A DNA stretch of 64,000 bases from Limonium bicolor (GCA_023374045.1 CM041776.1:136217296-136281295), one strand, 5' to 3'; numbered from the stretch's first letter, positions 23,532-35,794 are shown. Notes: generated by a model not told the origin, from the letters alone. Made by a program: numbers and translations.

Positions 23532-25552
23532 TGTTATACCCAAAATTTCAACCCCCTCGGAGTAGTCTCTAAGGCATACGTGTCACAAAGGGCAAAATGG
23601 TCAAAATGCACCAATGCAGGATTTTCCAAGGACATTCTCGGGATTTTCTATTTTCATATGACTTGTTCATTATCTCCAAACACTTCCAAATATCATAGTA
23701 ATTATGAAAGGTATTTCATGATTTTCTAATAATATTTATTCTGGAAATTAAGCTTTTAATAAGCTAGTTTCTTTAATAAATAACACATAAAATAGCCTCA
23801 AAATAGAAATAAAAAGGTATTCAAAATTTAAATAAATTGTCACATGGTTAGCATGACTACATACAGTCATAAACCTGAAATTATTTTATTTGGAACCTTA
23901 GCCCAAAATTTAAAAGAGAAATTCAATCATTTTTACAATTTTCTCTCTCCTCTGGAAAATACCGAACTCAAAACAAAATGTCATGAAAAGTTGATACAAG
24001 ATAGAGGATGATGTTTAGAGACTATTGCCGTTGGAAATTCGTTATTTAGACCTTCCAATAATAAGTTATGAATTATGGGAGATTCCAGATTGTAAGATAT
24101 TTATCTAATCGGTTATTTATCAAAATGACCCTATTCCACCTATCAAAATTCTTAAAAATCATCCTTTACCTTCAGTTAAAAGTTCATAATTTATCTTGGC
24201 CTGAAACATATTTTAAAAAATCAGATTCCCTTAGAGCACAAAATCAGCGTTTTAGATAAAGATCTTGCTATCAATTCGACCATGCTCTTTCTATAAAAGG
24301 ACATCCCAAATGAACTAGGGCAGAGGAGAACACTCCCAAAGTCAGAGAACACAGCCACAAGCCTTCTCCCCACGTTTTTACACTTCCAAGCCTCAAATCA
24401 ATACCGAAACACTATCGAAATCACCCCGAAATCACAAAAAACTCATCCTTCCTTCTCCCATTGAACTTCCAAGCACCCAAAACACCAAAAATACAGAAGA
24501 AAACGTCCTTAAACAACAAGTAAGAAGGGGTCAGAAGCTCGGGTCGAAGTTGTGAACCGGATTGGCTATCAACGAAGCGTTCGAAGTTTCCCGATGTGAA
24601 GGAACAACCAAATCTCGAAGCCAAAACAGGTTGATGAAATTCAAATTATTTAACTCCACTGATCTCAATACACTTTGGTTGAAATTCCTCTTGAATTGGA
24701 CTTTTCTTGCTTCTGAATTAAGATTTGTTTGCGTTCTGTCCACTAACTTGTTCAATAAGTTTCGTCCTTAATTCGTAGTCAAATTGAAAACTTAAATTAC
24801 TAACATCATGTACACCTTTCAGGCTACACACACATAAAATTTGAGTCGAAAAACACTTCGGGAACGACCAGAAAACCCCTGTCCGTGTGGTGGGTCCGGG
24901 ACCACGGACAGGTTGTCCATGGCCACGGACACCCACGGACGGCGGCGGGATTTTAAAATTTAAAAATTTAGGTTTTGCTAAACTATGTTCGGGCCTACGG
25001 ACATCCTATCCGTGGCCCCGGACTTTTCAAATTTTTGTTTTCTGTTTTTAATTCGACTTTTATTTTCACATAGGTTGACTAGGTCCGTGGGTTCAGACAT
25101 TAGGTCCGTAGCCACGGACGGAAACAAAATTTGACCTAATTCTGCCTCCGAAACCCTAGTTTAGGATTATTTAATTTTATTTTAATTTTCTGTCAAAAAA
25201 TGCTAAAAAAACACAAAAAAACAGAAGCTCACCACTTAGGTTAAAACGACTCGTAATAAGCCGTAATTAAGCTAAGTAGAGGAAAAACGAATTCTAGGGG
25301 TAATGAAAGTAATTGAACCCTAATTAAGTCGAATATCAAGCCCCCGAACCCGAACTCTCCTTTCCTAATTTGATCTAGGTAAAATTTAGGTGGCGACTCA
25401 TAATAGGTTCCAGTGAGCTAGCTTAGGTATTAATAATTAATGTTATATGACATAGTTATTAATCTTAGGTTATAAGTGGACCTAAAACCCGACTAGATCC
25501 AATCAATCTAATCACAAATAGGATAGGGTGGTTTAATAATCGAGGCTAATCA
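23532..25552. mobile_element. Tat/Ogre-like gypsy solo LTR (2021 bp)
   Basis: It starts TGTTATACCCAAAATTT and ends AATCA. It is flanked by a perfect 5-bp target duplication CAGAC (23527-23531 and 25553-25557). There is no primer site, polypurine tract or coding interior, so it is a solo LTR left by recombination between two LTRs. The TGTTATACCC start and the internal TTAGGTGGCGACTC (about 25390) suggest the Tat/Ogre lineage. It carries a GTCCG/CGGAC palindrome array (24881-25121). Confidence 0.85.
24881..25121. repeat. GTCCG/CGGAC palindrome cluster in the Tat/Ogre-like solo LTR
   Basis: Repeated GTCCGTGG, CCACGGAC, GGGTCCGGGACC and GTCCATGGCCACGGAC forms occur in three groups (about 24881-24942, 24990-25027, 25083-25121). 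Several are near-perfect palindromes. The motif family is the same as in the arrays at 813-1110, 29841-30095 and 58341-58745, although the host LTRs are otherwise unrelated. Confidence 0.75.
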
Positions 25553-26147
25553 CAGACGATGAACATCTTTGCAGAGGAGTCCAGAAGCTGGCGGAGGAGT
25601 TCAGGGAAACTTTTGCTGAAAACCCTGGAAGCGGCCAAGGCAATGGATGGCGCTGGGACTTCGGGGGAAGATGGAGCACGAGGATAAGGAACAGGAATGG
25701 ATCGAGGAGATGACTAACCCTTTACCCCACCCTTTTAACCCTTAGGAAGACTAACTTTGAATACTCTTGATTACGTTGGTGGTTTTTTTAATGACTTTCT
25801 GGATTATGTTATTGGATATTTTGTGTTTTCCCCTGATGTTGGCAAACAGGGGAAGCGGTGTATCCCGCGGTGGTGTCTACGGGTAACTATGAGTGGATGT
25901 GAGTGCTCTAAAGGCCTCATCTGTTTTGGATTGGTTTTATTTCTGCTACGTAGTATTTGAAGTAGTTTCATAATATGGTTTTTATCTGCTCTTATCAACT
26001 GCATTAGCTTAAGAGGGAATATGTGTTTAAGGGGAACAAACAGTGAGTTGTTCTCCCGAGATAGTTGCTCTGCCTTGTTGTCTATTCCTTTTTGCAGGTA
26101 CATTCATATAAACCGCAAAGTCTACGCTGGATACACTGCTTTGCCAT

Positions 26148-26168
26148 CATCAGCAAAAAGCGGGAATT
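26148..26168 (+). other. Polypurine tract of the Sirevirus-like element
   Basis: CAGCAAAAAGCGGGAATT precedes the 3' LTR start at 26169. The preceding TTTGCCATCATCA is the typical Sirevirus context for this tract. Confidence 0.8.
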
Positions 26169-26881
26169 TGTTGGAGACTTAAGTTTTGCAGATGATTGCC
26201 TCCTCAGTCAAAGTAGTGATGCAGAAAGACTTGACATCGTCGCAACTTCCAGTTCGAGTACCTCTGCAGATGCACCTGTTGACTTATCCCTATCTGCCGA
26301 GAGGCGCGACACTACTGAGTGGCTGGGAAATTACGGATGCATGGGAGCGTGAGAAATGAGAACGTGCGGCACAAACAGCTCCGCAACTCCGATACTTACG
26401 GAAACAAATCAAAGAGCCGCTAGATGAAGACTCCACCGAAGATTTAGGAAGCAGTTAAAAAAAGTATATAAGCATATGATGGTAATTAGTTTATATGTGC
26501 ATTCTAGATTATTCAGAGAGAGAGAGAAGTACCGCTTTGAGAGAAGAAAGTATTTTTGAGAGAACTTAGTGAGATAGTGTTAATCAGCTAAGATATTTAT
26601 TACCTAGAGAGCACACATAGAACACTCTCTTTTACTCCTTGTGACGCATTGATCAAAGCCGATAGTAGAGCGAGTGTTGGATGAGACAGAATACGTCTGT
26701 CGAATCCCAGATAGGAAGCTAGGTTGTAATTCGCATTGAATTTCAATACAAGCAGAATCCTATCTTGTCAGTTTAAAACAAAAGCTTCCACGTAATTATC
26801 TTTACAAATACTTGTTCTCCAAGTAGGGTTGGTCTGAGACTAACACCTCAGACCTACTCGGTCAGCACCCCGATCCTGTCA
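26169..26881 (+). mobile_element. 3' LTR of the Sirevirus-like element
   Basis: 713 bp, TGTTGGAGAC to CCTGTCA, colinear with 15894-16609 with numerous small differences. It is followed by TTTAC (26882-26886), the second copy of the target duplication. Confidence 0.9.
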
Positions 26882-27540
26882 TTTACATGTGGGGTACCTT
26901 ACTGATACATTACTACTTACCCGACTAACTTATAACTAAGTGCGTCAGGTCCGCAAGCTCCTTTGGAGTGCGGTCATCCCACGTCTCGTTTTTTGTATAC
27001 TCGAAGTCTCCGTCACACGCTTAACTAATGTTAAGTTGTGAAGTATTTTTTCAACTCCTCTTGTGTCACTCATGCAGTTCTTCCTGGACAATCAAAGGAA
27101 ATCATCTACTATGTTCTTAGGTATGTTCTATCTTTCATTCTGTATTAGTACGGACGGGTCCTTTCCTTGGGTCGATACCCACAAATTATTTGATTGTCCA
27201 AAAGTTGTTTGAAGGTGAACTGGGTGAAACTTACCTGCTCTGTGTGACATTGATGTCGGCGTAGGTCTTCTGGATATGGTTTAATTAAAGTTTGAGGTTT
27301 TTAGAAGAAAATTTTGAGTTGGAAGAAACAATTTCATGGTATTCAATGTCTGGTGATCTTGACGAGTCTAGCTTCCGCTGAATGGTATATTCTTTATATA
27401 ATGGTGGCCGTTAGGCCCTTCAAGGTTCGTTCTTCAAGTTCTTAGGATTCATGATCTATAATTGCTTCATTCGCCATCGTGGTACTTTACTAAGTACTTC
27501 CTAGTCATTAAGAGTTTCTCCGAATAGCCCTGTTATTATA

Positions 27541-27560
27541 GAACTTGCCATGGCAAGTGC
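27541..27560 (-). repeat. Conserved palindrome in the interior of element B
   Basis: GAACTTGCC/GGCAAGTGC around a 2-nt centre. Element C has the perfect form GCACTTGCC/GGCAAGTGC at 61448-61467. Retention in two diverged copies suggests a structural role. Confidence 0.6.
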
Positions 27561-28484
27561 GCCATGCAGGCTGGCTATCGGTTCAACATATATGGTTGCG
27601 GTATTGCTTCCATCTGTACGGTATTCAGTAGTCTTGCAGGCTCTCCCTTTGATCCTCTAGTCCTTGATATTCAATCTTCTGAGCAGTTTCTCATTCGTCT
27701 TGACATGGTAGTCATTAATCAGGGTGCTCTCCATTCTGGGAGACCCCTATTCACTTAGTTCTGTGTCTTCCTTATTGCTCCTTCCAAGACATTTACCATG
27801 GTTGCCGAGGCTCGATTCTTCTCTAGGAACTACATCAGTAGTCTATTGGAGTGTATTTCATAAACGTTCTCATAGTTGTCAGAGCTATGTCAATCAGGTA
27901 TTGTAACCTCTTTGGGTTTGTAGGTTTGGAGTTATCCACTCCTAAATAGTTCCTTAGTTTGTTGGTATACCGTTGGTGGTATTGTATCACTATTGCGGTC
28001 CCGTAGACATGTGTCTCGGGTTTTGTTATTTGTCATTTTACTGCTTCATCACACGGTTAGTGCTTTCCTCTTGCTGGCCAGGTAGGGTTCTCTCGACTGC
28101 TATGCATGTCGACCCATGCTGCCGGAATTACATTCCCTATGGGTAGGATTCTCAATCTTCCGCTATTAAGTGCGGGTTAATGTCGTTCAAACGGGAACTG
28201 TCTCCGGGATTTCCAGTTCTTGAAAATCTACCGTGTGACAGGTTCTTTTTTACTGAAAATTTCATAACTACCAGATCAGGTTTTCTCGAGTAAGAGGGCT
28301 TTCCACCTCTCTAGCGTTCTTTTCCGAGTTATAAAAAGGGGGATGTGGAGGGCGGGTTGGATATTATAGGTATCCAGTACACACGGGGAATTCCTATCTT
28401 GCGTATCTCTTACGATATCGCTCAACCCTTAACCAAAAGTCTTTCCTCTTAACCCGGTACTTCCTGAGCTCGGTAATTCCAGTC

Positions 28485-28512
28485 ATCAGAGTGTTACTAT
28501 GCTCTGATACCA
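28485..28512 (-). other. tRNA-Met primer-binding site within a stem-loop (element B)
   Basis: On the minus strand TGGTATCAGAGC (28512 to 28501) starts four bases after the LTR end. Its ATCAGAG arm pairs with CTCTGAT (28491 to 28485) over a 10-nt loop. The structure is shared with elements A and C. Confidence 0.8.
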
Positions 28513-28618
28513 CTTTTGCAACACCCTACCGCTAATCACATCATTAACTCCTAATTGTCTCGTACGTCATTGCATTTGCAGCGGAAAATTCAAATACAAC
28601 AGTGTGTGAAACAATGTC

Positions 28619-28640
28619 GTTAGCCACCCACGTGACTAAC
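28619..28640 (-). repeat. LTR-terminal stem-loop (copy c)
   Basis: GTTAGCCAC (28619-28627) and GTGACTAAC (28632-28640) flank a 4-nt loop: a 9-bp stem with one G-U pair in the RNA sense. It contains CACGTG, a plant G-box core. Confidence 0.8.
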
Positions 28641-29840
28641 AAGGCATAAATTAAAGCAGTCATGGTTGATGGACCGGAATTCCCGAGAGTACTTATACAA
28701 TACATCTCATTCCAGTTCTAAAGCGAGTCATATAAACTTACAATCAAACTGTACTGAGTCATTACATTCTACTTGCCGTGAAACAACTTCGATCTTACTC
28801 TAATAACCATTACATACATAATCAAATAAACTATCCATGCTAAGCAGCAATCCCCATCCTACTCTCAAACGGTGGTCAGCTCCAGTGTACCTAAAAAGTA
28901 ATGGGTGGCTCTAAAGGGGCTCAGCACCTTTACTAGCATGGTAATCAGTCAACTCGCATACTACGGGCCACACACAACTAATTGTCGACTGAAAATACGA
29001 TTGATTTATTTAAATCCTAAAATGAAATGCTGTGTAAACACAACATGCTTGCATTCAACAAGTATTCAATCAATTGAATACAACCAACAAGGTGTTGAAT
29101 CTTAAATTCGTTAGATTATATTACCTGTTCTTTAGGCCTTGAGAATCTCTATCTCAAGCTAGCCTCATTCACATTAGTGATATGTTATCCACCTTAGTTG
29201 GATAAATTTATTTGTTCTCTTAGATCCGTAGACACCCTCTGGTCTCGATCCGTTTTTTTTTATTATTTGAACTCCTGAATAAATCTTAAGTTAAGCCTCT
29301 CAGGCTTCCGGGCTGAGACACACATATAGATCTCACCTCAGGTTTAGGGCTCTAGTATTACTTCCCCGGTTTCGACCCTACTGGGTCTAGCATGGTGGAA
29401 GGTTCAACTAGCAACCAAAAACCATTTCTTGAATCCTCATTCTTTCATAACCCATGAAACTCAGCTTATCTCTTTAGACGGATAAGCTCTGTCAGTCTTA
29501 CTCCAACGGGAACCACTATGTGGCTCACGGGCTTATCGGGACACCACTATGTGGTTCACGGCCCCCATGACAACTGGTAAACATTTCAAGCATTTCTATT
29601 AACGTCAAGGCAATAAGGAATTTAAACAACTAATGTGCCCGTAATTAACCCTGTTGTCCCTCTAACCTTAACTTTACTATGTGATCATAAGTTCTCAACT
29701 TTTACTTTCAATCTTACACTTGTTTATACTACTAATGACCTTTACATACCAAACAAGTCCTAATCATCATCTAATACCATTACCATTCAATTCCCATCCA
29801 TTTAGCAGCATTTTAAACACTCACGGATGTATTTGGGAGT

Positions 29841-30095
29841 GGTTCGGGTCCTAGTCCGGACACACACTCCCGGACCACTTCATTGCATAACTTTCGGAAA
29901 TATTTTACCATGTCCGGGACATGGTCCTGGTCTTTAGTCCCGGACCAATGCTGGATTTTTCTCTCGGTTAAATCTGAGTGTTGGTCGGGGTCTTCTTACA
30001 TGATCTAGGTCCCAGACCAACCTCAACATGCAATTTCGGCAGCTTTTTCTTACGTGGTCCGGGACTTTATACAAGAGTCAAGTTCCGGACCCTGC
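29841..30095. repeat. GGTCCGGGAC-type palindrome cluster in LTR B
   Basis: About ten GTCCGG/CCGGAC/GGTCCxGGACC-type motifs occur in 255 bp, including the perfect palindrome CATGTCCGGGACATG (29909-29923). The family of motifs matches other LTR arrays in the window. Confidence 0.7.
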
Positions 30096-32151
30096 TATAC
30101 TCTGTAACATTTGACAGTTTAATTTCAATTCTAAACTTAATTCTTACCCAATTCTTTTCTAATTTCCATATGCTTCCAAACATGTTCAACACCATAAACA
30201 CCCTTTAAGCCTCCTTAATCCATTGACCAAACCTATCATTAATCCTTGATCAATTCTACCAATTTCCTTTCTCATTTTCTACACTTGCAACTTAGTTGCT
30301 AGGTTCTAAGATGCACTTTTGCTCATAGCCATCCGAATTCAATTGTTTCACAACTAATGCACTAATGCATTACTAGTATGCAACCTACATCACTTTTACT
30401 CCCACTTTTGCACAACTACATAATTCTCTTTTAACCTAATCTTAAGGTGATTAGCTAACCAATTTGATCTCTAAAAACATTTAGTTAACCCTAGGTCTTT
30501 CTACTCAATTCATGCACTTAAAACACTTGGTTTCCTACACAAATTTTGACATAGTCTTCCTACTATTTTAACTTGCCCAAATGCTCAATTTCACTTCCTA
30601 TTCAATTCTAACTAACCAAATCCTTAGTGTACTCTACCAGCGCACATTTTACCCAAATTTCATCAATCCCATTTCAATGCAATAATCTTAAATTGCATGA
30701 CACTTAGGCCCTTAAATGACATAATTTAAACAATCAAACTACATCATTCCAGTGCTATTGTTTGCATTTTCCTCACTTCATTTTCAGTCCCAATTATACC
30801 CACCTAGATATAATTCCAAAGGACATCAACATAAGTTTAGGGTAGAACATTATCTTAGCTTTCCATTTCTTTTCTTTCTTTCTCCTATTCTCTTTTCTCT
30901 TGTGATTTTCAGTCATGGGCAATGGGTTTGCCAAAACTCTAAACCAACACCCAAATGGGGGGATGAGACTAAGTAAAGACACTTAAACTCATTAATTACT
31001 CTAGAATACAAGAGGAAGGGCTTAGAACACAAAAATTAGGGATTACCTTCTAACTTCCAAATGGAGTGTTCTGGCAACAAATTAAGTAAGGCTCAACTAC
31101 CCTCTTGAAGGTGAAATAGAGCAAGCACCAAGCAACAATGGAGCTCAAAACATGGCATTTTTGGCCATATATAAAAGCTGGGAAATAAGGTGTTTTTAGC
31201 TCTTCTTACCTTAAAACACTGAAGGAGATGGCCTAGCTCAAGGTGTGCTGCTTCTTTCTTCAAGTGGAGCTCTACCCATGAAGGAGTTGGAGATTTTGAG
31301 AGGTGTAAAAGAATCTCAAGGCAAGGCAAGCAAGAATATCTACTTTTTATGGTGATTTGGCTTTGTTAAGCCTTGAACATTGAGGAGAAGCTCAAGCTGG
31401 TGGAGAGTTTCAGAAATCTCCAGGGAGAAAGAAGATAGAGCAGTGGTTGTTAGAGAAGAAAGAAAAACGAAAAGATGAAGAAAGAATGGGGGAGAGAAGA
31501 ATATCAAAAAAGCAATATGTACTATTTTGCTTTATTACTTTTGTCTCTTCTAACTAATAGAAGACCAATTTAACTGAGAAAACGGGGGAGGGGGGGAACG
31601 GGAAAGTGGCTTACACAGAAGGAGGTCCAGCATTTACAAGTTGGGGAAAGGATGGCGTTGTGGTCTTTTAGCAAATAACACCCTAAGGCCCCGTTTGGCA
31701 CTATTCATCAATCCAGGCAATTTTCCAGATTTTTTTCTTTTGTTTATTTTAATGGTTCCTAAACCTTCATTAGTGTTATTTATAGTTATGTGATTAATTA
31801 TAATATACACAAGTCCATTAAACACTTAAAATCACATTTTTCGGGTTTTCCCGAAAAATGTGCTTTAAGACTTCTTTTGCATTTCTAACCCACTATATGG
31901 ATTCGTTTTCTTCGGGAATTGTACCACATGTTTCTTAGTGTGTAAACTAACTCTTGTGAATCCATCTAGGACCCTAACTGAGGTTATATACCTCGTATGG
32001 TTGCTTCACGCACGTTTTTACGTTTGGGCTTTTTAAGCATTTTCCTATTTATTTTTATTTACTTTCTCCACCCATGTTCTTTAGGCATCATTTGGCCTCT
32101 ATATACCATATTAGAATAATTAATCACCATTTTTAAGTCAGGGGTATTTCA

Positions 32152-32700
32152 GGTGGTGATGGTCATGATCCTTCAGGTGAAGATAAGAGAATGATGGCTC
32201 CTTCTCCTTAGTTTGAGGATGTAGACATCCTTATCTATGAGGTGAGGATCATAAGAAGATCCTTGATGAAAATCAATTTCTTAGGGAGATACGAGCTCTT
32301 AAAGTCGATAAAGGTATTTCATTTGAAGACTCAGAGGGAGGTGATGGCTCCTCCTTCTCAAAGTTGAGTATGTATTCATACTTGATGTCTGGTAGGGGAG
32401 TCGTGATGGTAGTAAACTTCAGAGAAGGGAACAGGCTCTATGAAATTGAAGTGGGAATTTTCTTTGGTGTCTCGTCTTCAAGCTCAAGCGGGTGGTTGTG
32501 TGGTTGTGGAATATCTGCCTCATACCAACCTCCTGCTTGATTGTAGTGACCAACTGACCATCCATCATATCTAAGTACTTACAAAAAAAAAGAAAAAGAT
32601 ATATACGCAAAAGGGAAATTAAGAAAAATAAAAGATAAGTGGAAAACTAAACTGAAAATAAGCTAAATAGTTGGACCGAAGTCCCCGACAATGGAGCCAA
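32152..32700 (-). mobile_element. Interior start and primer site of a minus-strand Athila-like element
   Basis: On the minus strand TTGGCTCCATTGTCGGGGAC (32700 to 32681) resembles the TTGGCGCC..GCCGGGGA primer site of Athila/Tat elements. Left of it are about 530 bp with no clear gag, cut at 32151 by element B. Nothing else is recognised in the stretch. Confidence 0.55.
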
Positions 32701-32705
32701 AAACT

Positions 32706-33490
32706 TGTTGTGCAAAATATGTAATACACTTTGCAAACTGTGGGCAAGTGCCACTAGTAAAAACAAGATTATTTAGAACAAGTATTTTGATAAAGATTAA
32801 ACATCGTTATCATATTTTAATATTAGTGATAAGTATTTCGTTACCGAATATTTGAAACTACAGTAACAATATAACTGTTATAAAATCATATATTATTAAT
32901 TACTTAACTTTTAATAACAAATAAAAGTCATTACAATAAAAAAATGATTTTTGGTTATGCTATCTCGTGTAACGACATGTAACGAATTTTGTCATTACAA
33001 TAAATTGGATTAGTAATGATTTCGATATTGATAACGATTTTTGGTTGCTACAAAAAACTTAGATTCTAGTAGTGCATGTGCACCCAATCGCAGTAGTGTA
33101 AAACAGGTATCGTATCCACAAGGACTTGTCAACTATTAGCCTCTCACCAATTTAGTAATGTCAACATTTGGTTACCCGGACAAGACCCGGACCAAGTAGA
33201 ATTTGTCCAGTAGCTTCATCCTTGGGGTTGTCCAGGTTTGCAGACCCAGACACATGTCTAGACACTTATACAGTATAAAACTTTTTTTTTTGCTCCGATT
33301 TGTGATCCTTTTGAGTCCACGCGTTCCTCTTTTCGTCTACTTGTCTTCTAGCTATGTTATTGCTACTGTTAAGTGATATACAGAAAAACACAAAACTAGA
33401 GGATAACTAGCTACAGTGAGAAAATGAGCACGATATACATTAATAAAGCACATGAAATAAACCCTAAAAACATGCTCATTATACACTTCA
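32706..33490 (-). mobile_element. Athila-like 5' LTR carrying a MITE
   Basis: On the minus strand it starts TGAAGTGTATAATGAGC (33490) and ends near TTGCACAACA (32706), just before the primer site. Its start is similar to the LTR at 534-2210. The region 33080-33170 contains the TATCGTATCCACAAGG text typical of Athila-type LTRs. A CACTA-like MITE (32752-33074) interrupts it. A weak CCGGAC/GTCCAG cluster lies at 33175-33270. Confidence 0.6.
32752..33074. mobile_element. CACTA-like miniature element (323 bp)
   Basis: It begins CACTAGTAAAAACAAG and ends CTTAGATTCTAGTAGTG, that is CACTA...TAGTG termini, with AT-rich non-coding content. It splits a sequence that otherwise reads GCAAGTG/CACCCAATCGC in related LTRs. 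I could not confirm a 3-bp target duplication. Confidence 0.55.
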
Positions 33491-33825
33491 TAAAATACAT
33501 GCAACATGGGTGACACACCGGTGCTTTTTTTTCACACATGGAACTTCAAGCCACCTAAGATTCCACATCGTCACTTTGGATTTGTGTATGTTTCTTCAGT
33601 GATGTAGTTTAAAGGTTGAGATGTTCCTCACAATGGAAAATAACCCTTTTACGACCATGGTAGCTACAATCATGATTAATTGCTTGACTCGGCCGGTTTT
33701 TAGAATGTCACATAAACATATGTTATTTAGATGAACAAAGTATAGGACGTGGCATCATTATAACCCTAATATTCCACACTATGATATTCATGAGTGCGTA
33801 GATTTGAGGGAGTATCACACTGATC
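33491..33825. other. Spacer between Athila-like LTR and LINE
   Basis: No gene, repeat or regulatory feature is recognised. It ends with the first copy of the LINE target duplication, AATACCCATATT (33826-33837). Confidence 0.4.
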
Positions 33826-33966
33826 AATACCCATATTATCCATCTAATTGCCCAAACATCCTTGCAGACACCGCATAATCCCACGCCGTAACTTTTCAAT
33901 TCATTTGGTTGCCGTCATCAACATCTCTTGTCGCTCAGTGAATCCAATACAAAATTTTAAACACCT

Positions 33967-35794
33967 ATGGCCATATACAGCATCAACCCATCCAGGAAAT
34001 CAACTCCAGGAGTGACCGTGTTCATAGACAACATCAACCCAGCCACCAGGTCAGGCACTATTTGGAAGCTCTTCGACAAATTGGACAGATAATTGGCATC
34101 CGACTTCCCAAGACTCCAAGAATACGCACAAAAACAAGATATGGTTTTGTCGAATACAGACTAAAATCAGAGGCGGATGATGAAGCAATTCTTGAGACTA
34201 AAGGAATGATAATAGATGGGAGCAAGCTCCAAATTCAAACAGCATTTAACCGGAGGTTGCCCCCGGGAGTTCCACCTCAAATTTGGGCGCCGAAACCACA
34301 ATTTTCTCAAACGGAATCAACCCACCAAAGGCCTCCTACACCGCCGCCGGTGCAGAACCCCCCTCAGCAGCCCCACACAGCAACATCATCCAGGCTAAAT
34401 TCACGGTCAGCAGGTATTCTAAGTCTTGATCCCTCGGTTATCATGCAAGAACGATTAGCCAGAGGTGCATCACTTATTACACCCTTCCACACCGATCAAA
34501 AATTCATGTCAGTAAGCTGCTAAGCTAGGATGGGAAGGCAAGATTGAAGAAATTGTATGTTTATCAAACACAAAATTTTGCACCATTTTTAAGGTTTACT
34601 CCAAGGTAGAAAGTTTTATCTCCTCGAATATCGGAGTAGATTTAGGGTGGATAAAGAAGGCTTGGAATCCCAGTGATCAAATGATAACAAGGAGCACCAG
34701 AGTTTCCATAAGAGGCATTCCCCTTCTTGCATGGTCAGAGGTCACAATCCACTGCATTACCAGACATCCGGGGTCAGTAGTCTCGATAGAGAATGATATG
34801 CAAAAGATGTCTAGACACCCGGAAGTATACGAACATCTAGAGACTCACAAAATGGCAATAATCAATGAAGAAGTTGCTGTTGACATTGAAGGAATTTTTT
34901 GTTTAGTGGGTATCATCGAATTTTGGTCGGAGGAGATCGGATTACACTGGCAGGAGGAGGACTTGGAACCGCCAAGTTAGACGGTCACGGATACGACCAG
35001 GCCTGGACAGTGAGATTTTGAAAGTTCAGGAGCCGTTACACAGGCAAGTCTCAAACGGCACAAATTCCATGTGCCTTGTCGTTTTCTGATAACGCATTAA
35101 TGGAGTAAAGGAAAAAGGAAACTTCCTAGGTTTTTTGGAATATGTAACGGGAAATTGTGATAATTGCATTTATATTATAGAGAACGATTTCCGTTACACC
35201 ATATTTCAGTCCATGTTTTAGTCTCGAGGCAGTTAAGATCCCTCACCTTTTTTGAATATAATACTGCATTTTATGACCTCAAAAGCCATGAACCAATTCT
35301 TCTTTGGCCACATCCGTTCTCCTTTTCTGTATATATCCAATTTTGGAGAAAAAGTACCAACTGTTAATACTCTTCAGCGCCTTTCCCCCTCCAGTATTTC
35401 AAATTTAAAAAATTCTACCTCTGACTATATATATTCACCAGTGAATGTGGCGGCTGACCAACCCAGTCCAGCCAATATTCTTTCCGCTCAGCCTGAATTG
35501 GAACAGTCATTCAGCCTTCTTGACTCTCCTTTGACTGACATTCAAGGCACATTTATCCCAGAAACTTTAAACCCACTACCAGCAGAGGTCATTTTTCCAG
35601 ATTGTCATGAACCTCAAACTTCTTTCCTAAACCAATCTCAAACTTCTCATAATTCTCTCTCAGTCTCCTCTCCACCAATAAATTTAGAAGTTTTTCTCTC
35701 TCCGAGCCTCACTAATTCTAGCTCCACAACTCATTACCCACCCCTCCAACCCTGCCACTCCTTTTCCAGCCTCTTCAAGCCTAACCATAGCTGA
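33967..35794 (+). pseudogene. LINE ORF1, RRM-containing RNA-binding protein, decayed
   Basis: ATG at 33967 starts MAIYSINPSRKSTPG. An RNA-recognition motif follows, with RNP2-like VTVFIDNI (about 34015) and RNP1-like RYGFVEY (34135-34160), then IDGSKLQIQ. There is one frameshift near 34050. A Pro-rich stretch follows (34255-34400). 34681-34980 (VSIRGIPLLAWSE) resembles the DUF4283-like middle of plant LINE ORF1. A Ser/Pro-rich tail ends near 35794. Normally it would coat LINE RNA; here it is broken. Confidence 0.7.

Larger units (their letters stand above)
21604..25695 (+). pseudogene. Extra coding region downstream of pol (env-like position), split by a solo LTR
   Basis: Pro/Ser/Thr-rich text (21604-22785) is followed by 22808-23449, a globular part with motifs GLEFYDRAGFPDLGLISAKE and IMYCLIHHQKINLPKLIL. 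This resembles the plant retrotransposon domain annotated as 'putative plant transposon protein', common in Athila and SIRE elements. A heptad-like stretch follows (about 23420-23530). The frame changes at a run of 17 C (23367-23383). The reading breaks at 23531, where the solo LTR starts, and continues after it at 25558 to a TAA near 25689. Function in plants is unknown; envelope function is not shown. Confidence 0.6.
15894..26881 (+). mobile_element. Sirevirus-like Ty1/copia element, nested
   Basis: LTRs at 15894-16609 and 26169-26881 flank gag, protease, integrase, RT and RNase H in copia order, plus a long extra coding region after pol, the hallmark of the SIRE lineage. The target duplication TTTAC is perfect at 15889-15893 and 26882-26886. 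A second element (solo LTR 23532-25552) sits inside it; without that the element is about 9 kb. All reading frames are broken, and the LTRs differ at a few dozen positions by eye, so it is an old copy. Confidence 0.9.
26882..28516 (-). mobile_element. Interior of non-coding element B, proximal part
   Basis: On the minus strand this follows the primer site at 28501-28512. It aligns by eye with 60497-61980 of element C: a GACTGGAA-TACCGAG start, a GCACTTGCC/GGCAAGTG palindrome (27541-27560 here), and a block GACCGCACTCC-AAGGAGCTTG-GG-CCTGAC followed by TAGTCGGGTAAGTxGTAA. No ORF longer than about 65 codons is present on the element's strand. This looks like a LARD-type (large derivative) interior. 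No gag or pol motif was recognised. Confidence 0.75.
28517..32151 (-). mobile_element. 5' LTR of minus-strand non-coding element B (3635 bp)
   Basis: On the minus strand it begins TGAAATACCCC (32151) and ends AGGGTGTTGCA (28517), followed by the primer site. It has the LTR-terminal stem-loop (28619-28640), a GCAGCGG block shared with sister LTRs, and a GC palindrome cluster (29841-30095). The rest is AT-rich with no convincing ORF. The flank at its 5' side is GGTGG (32152-32156), inside an Athila-like element. Confidence 0.85.
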
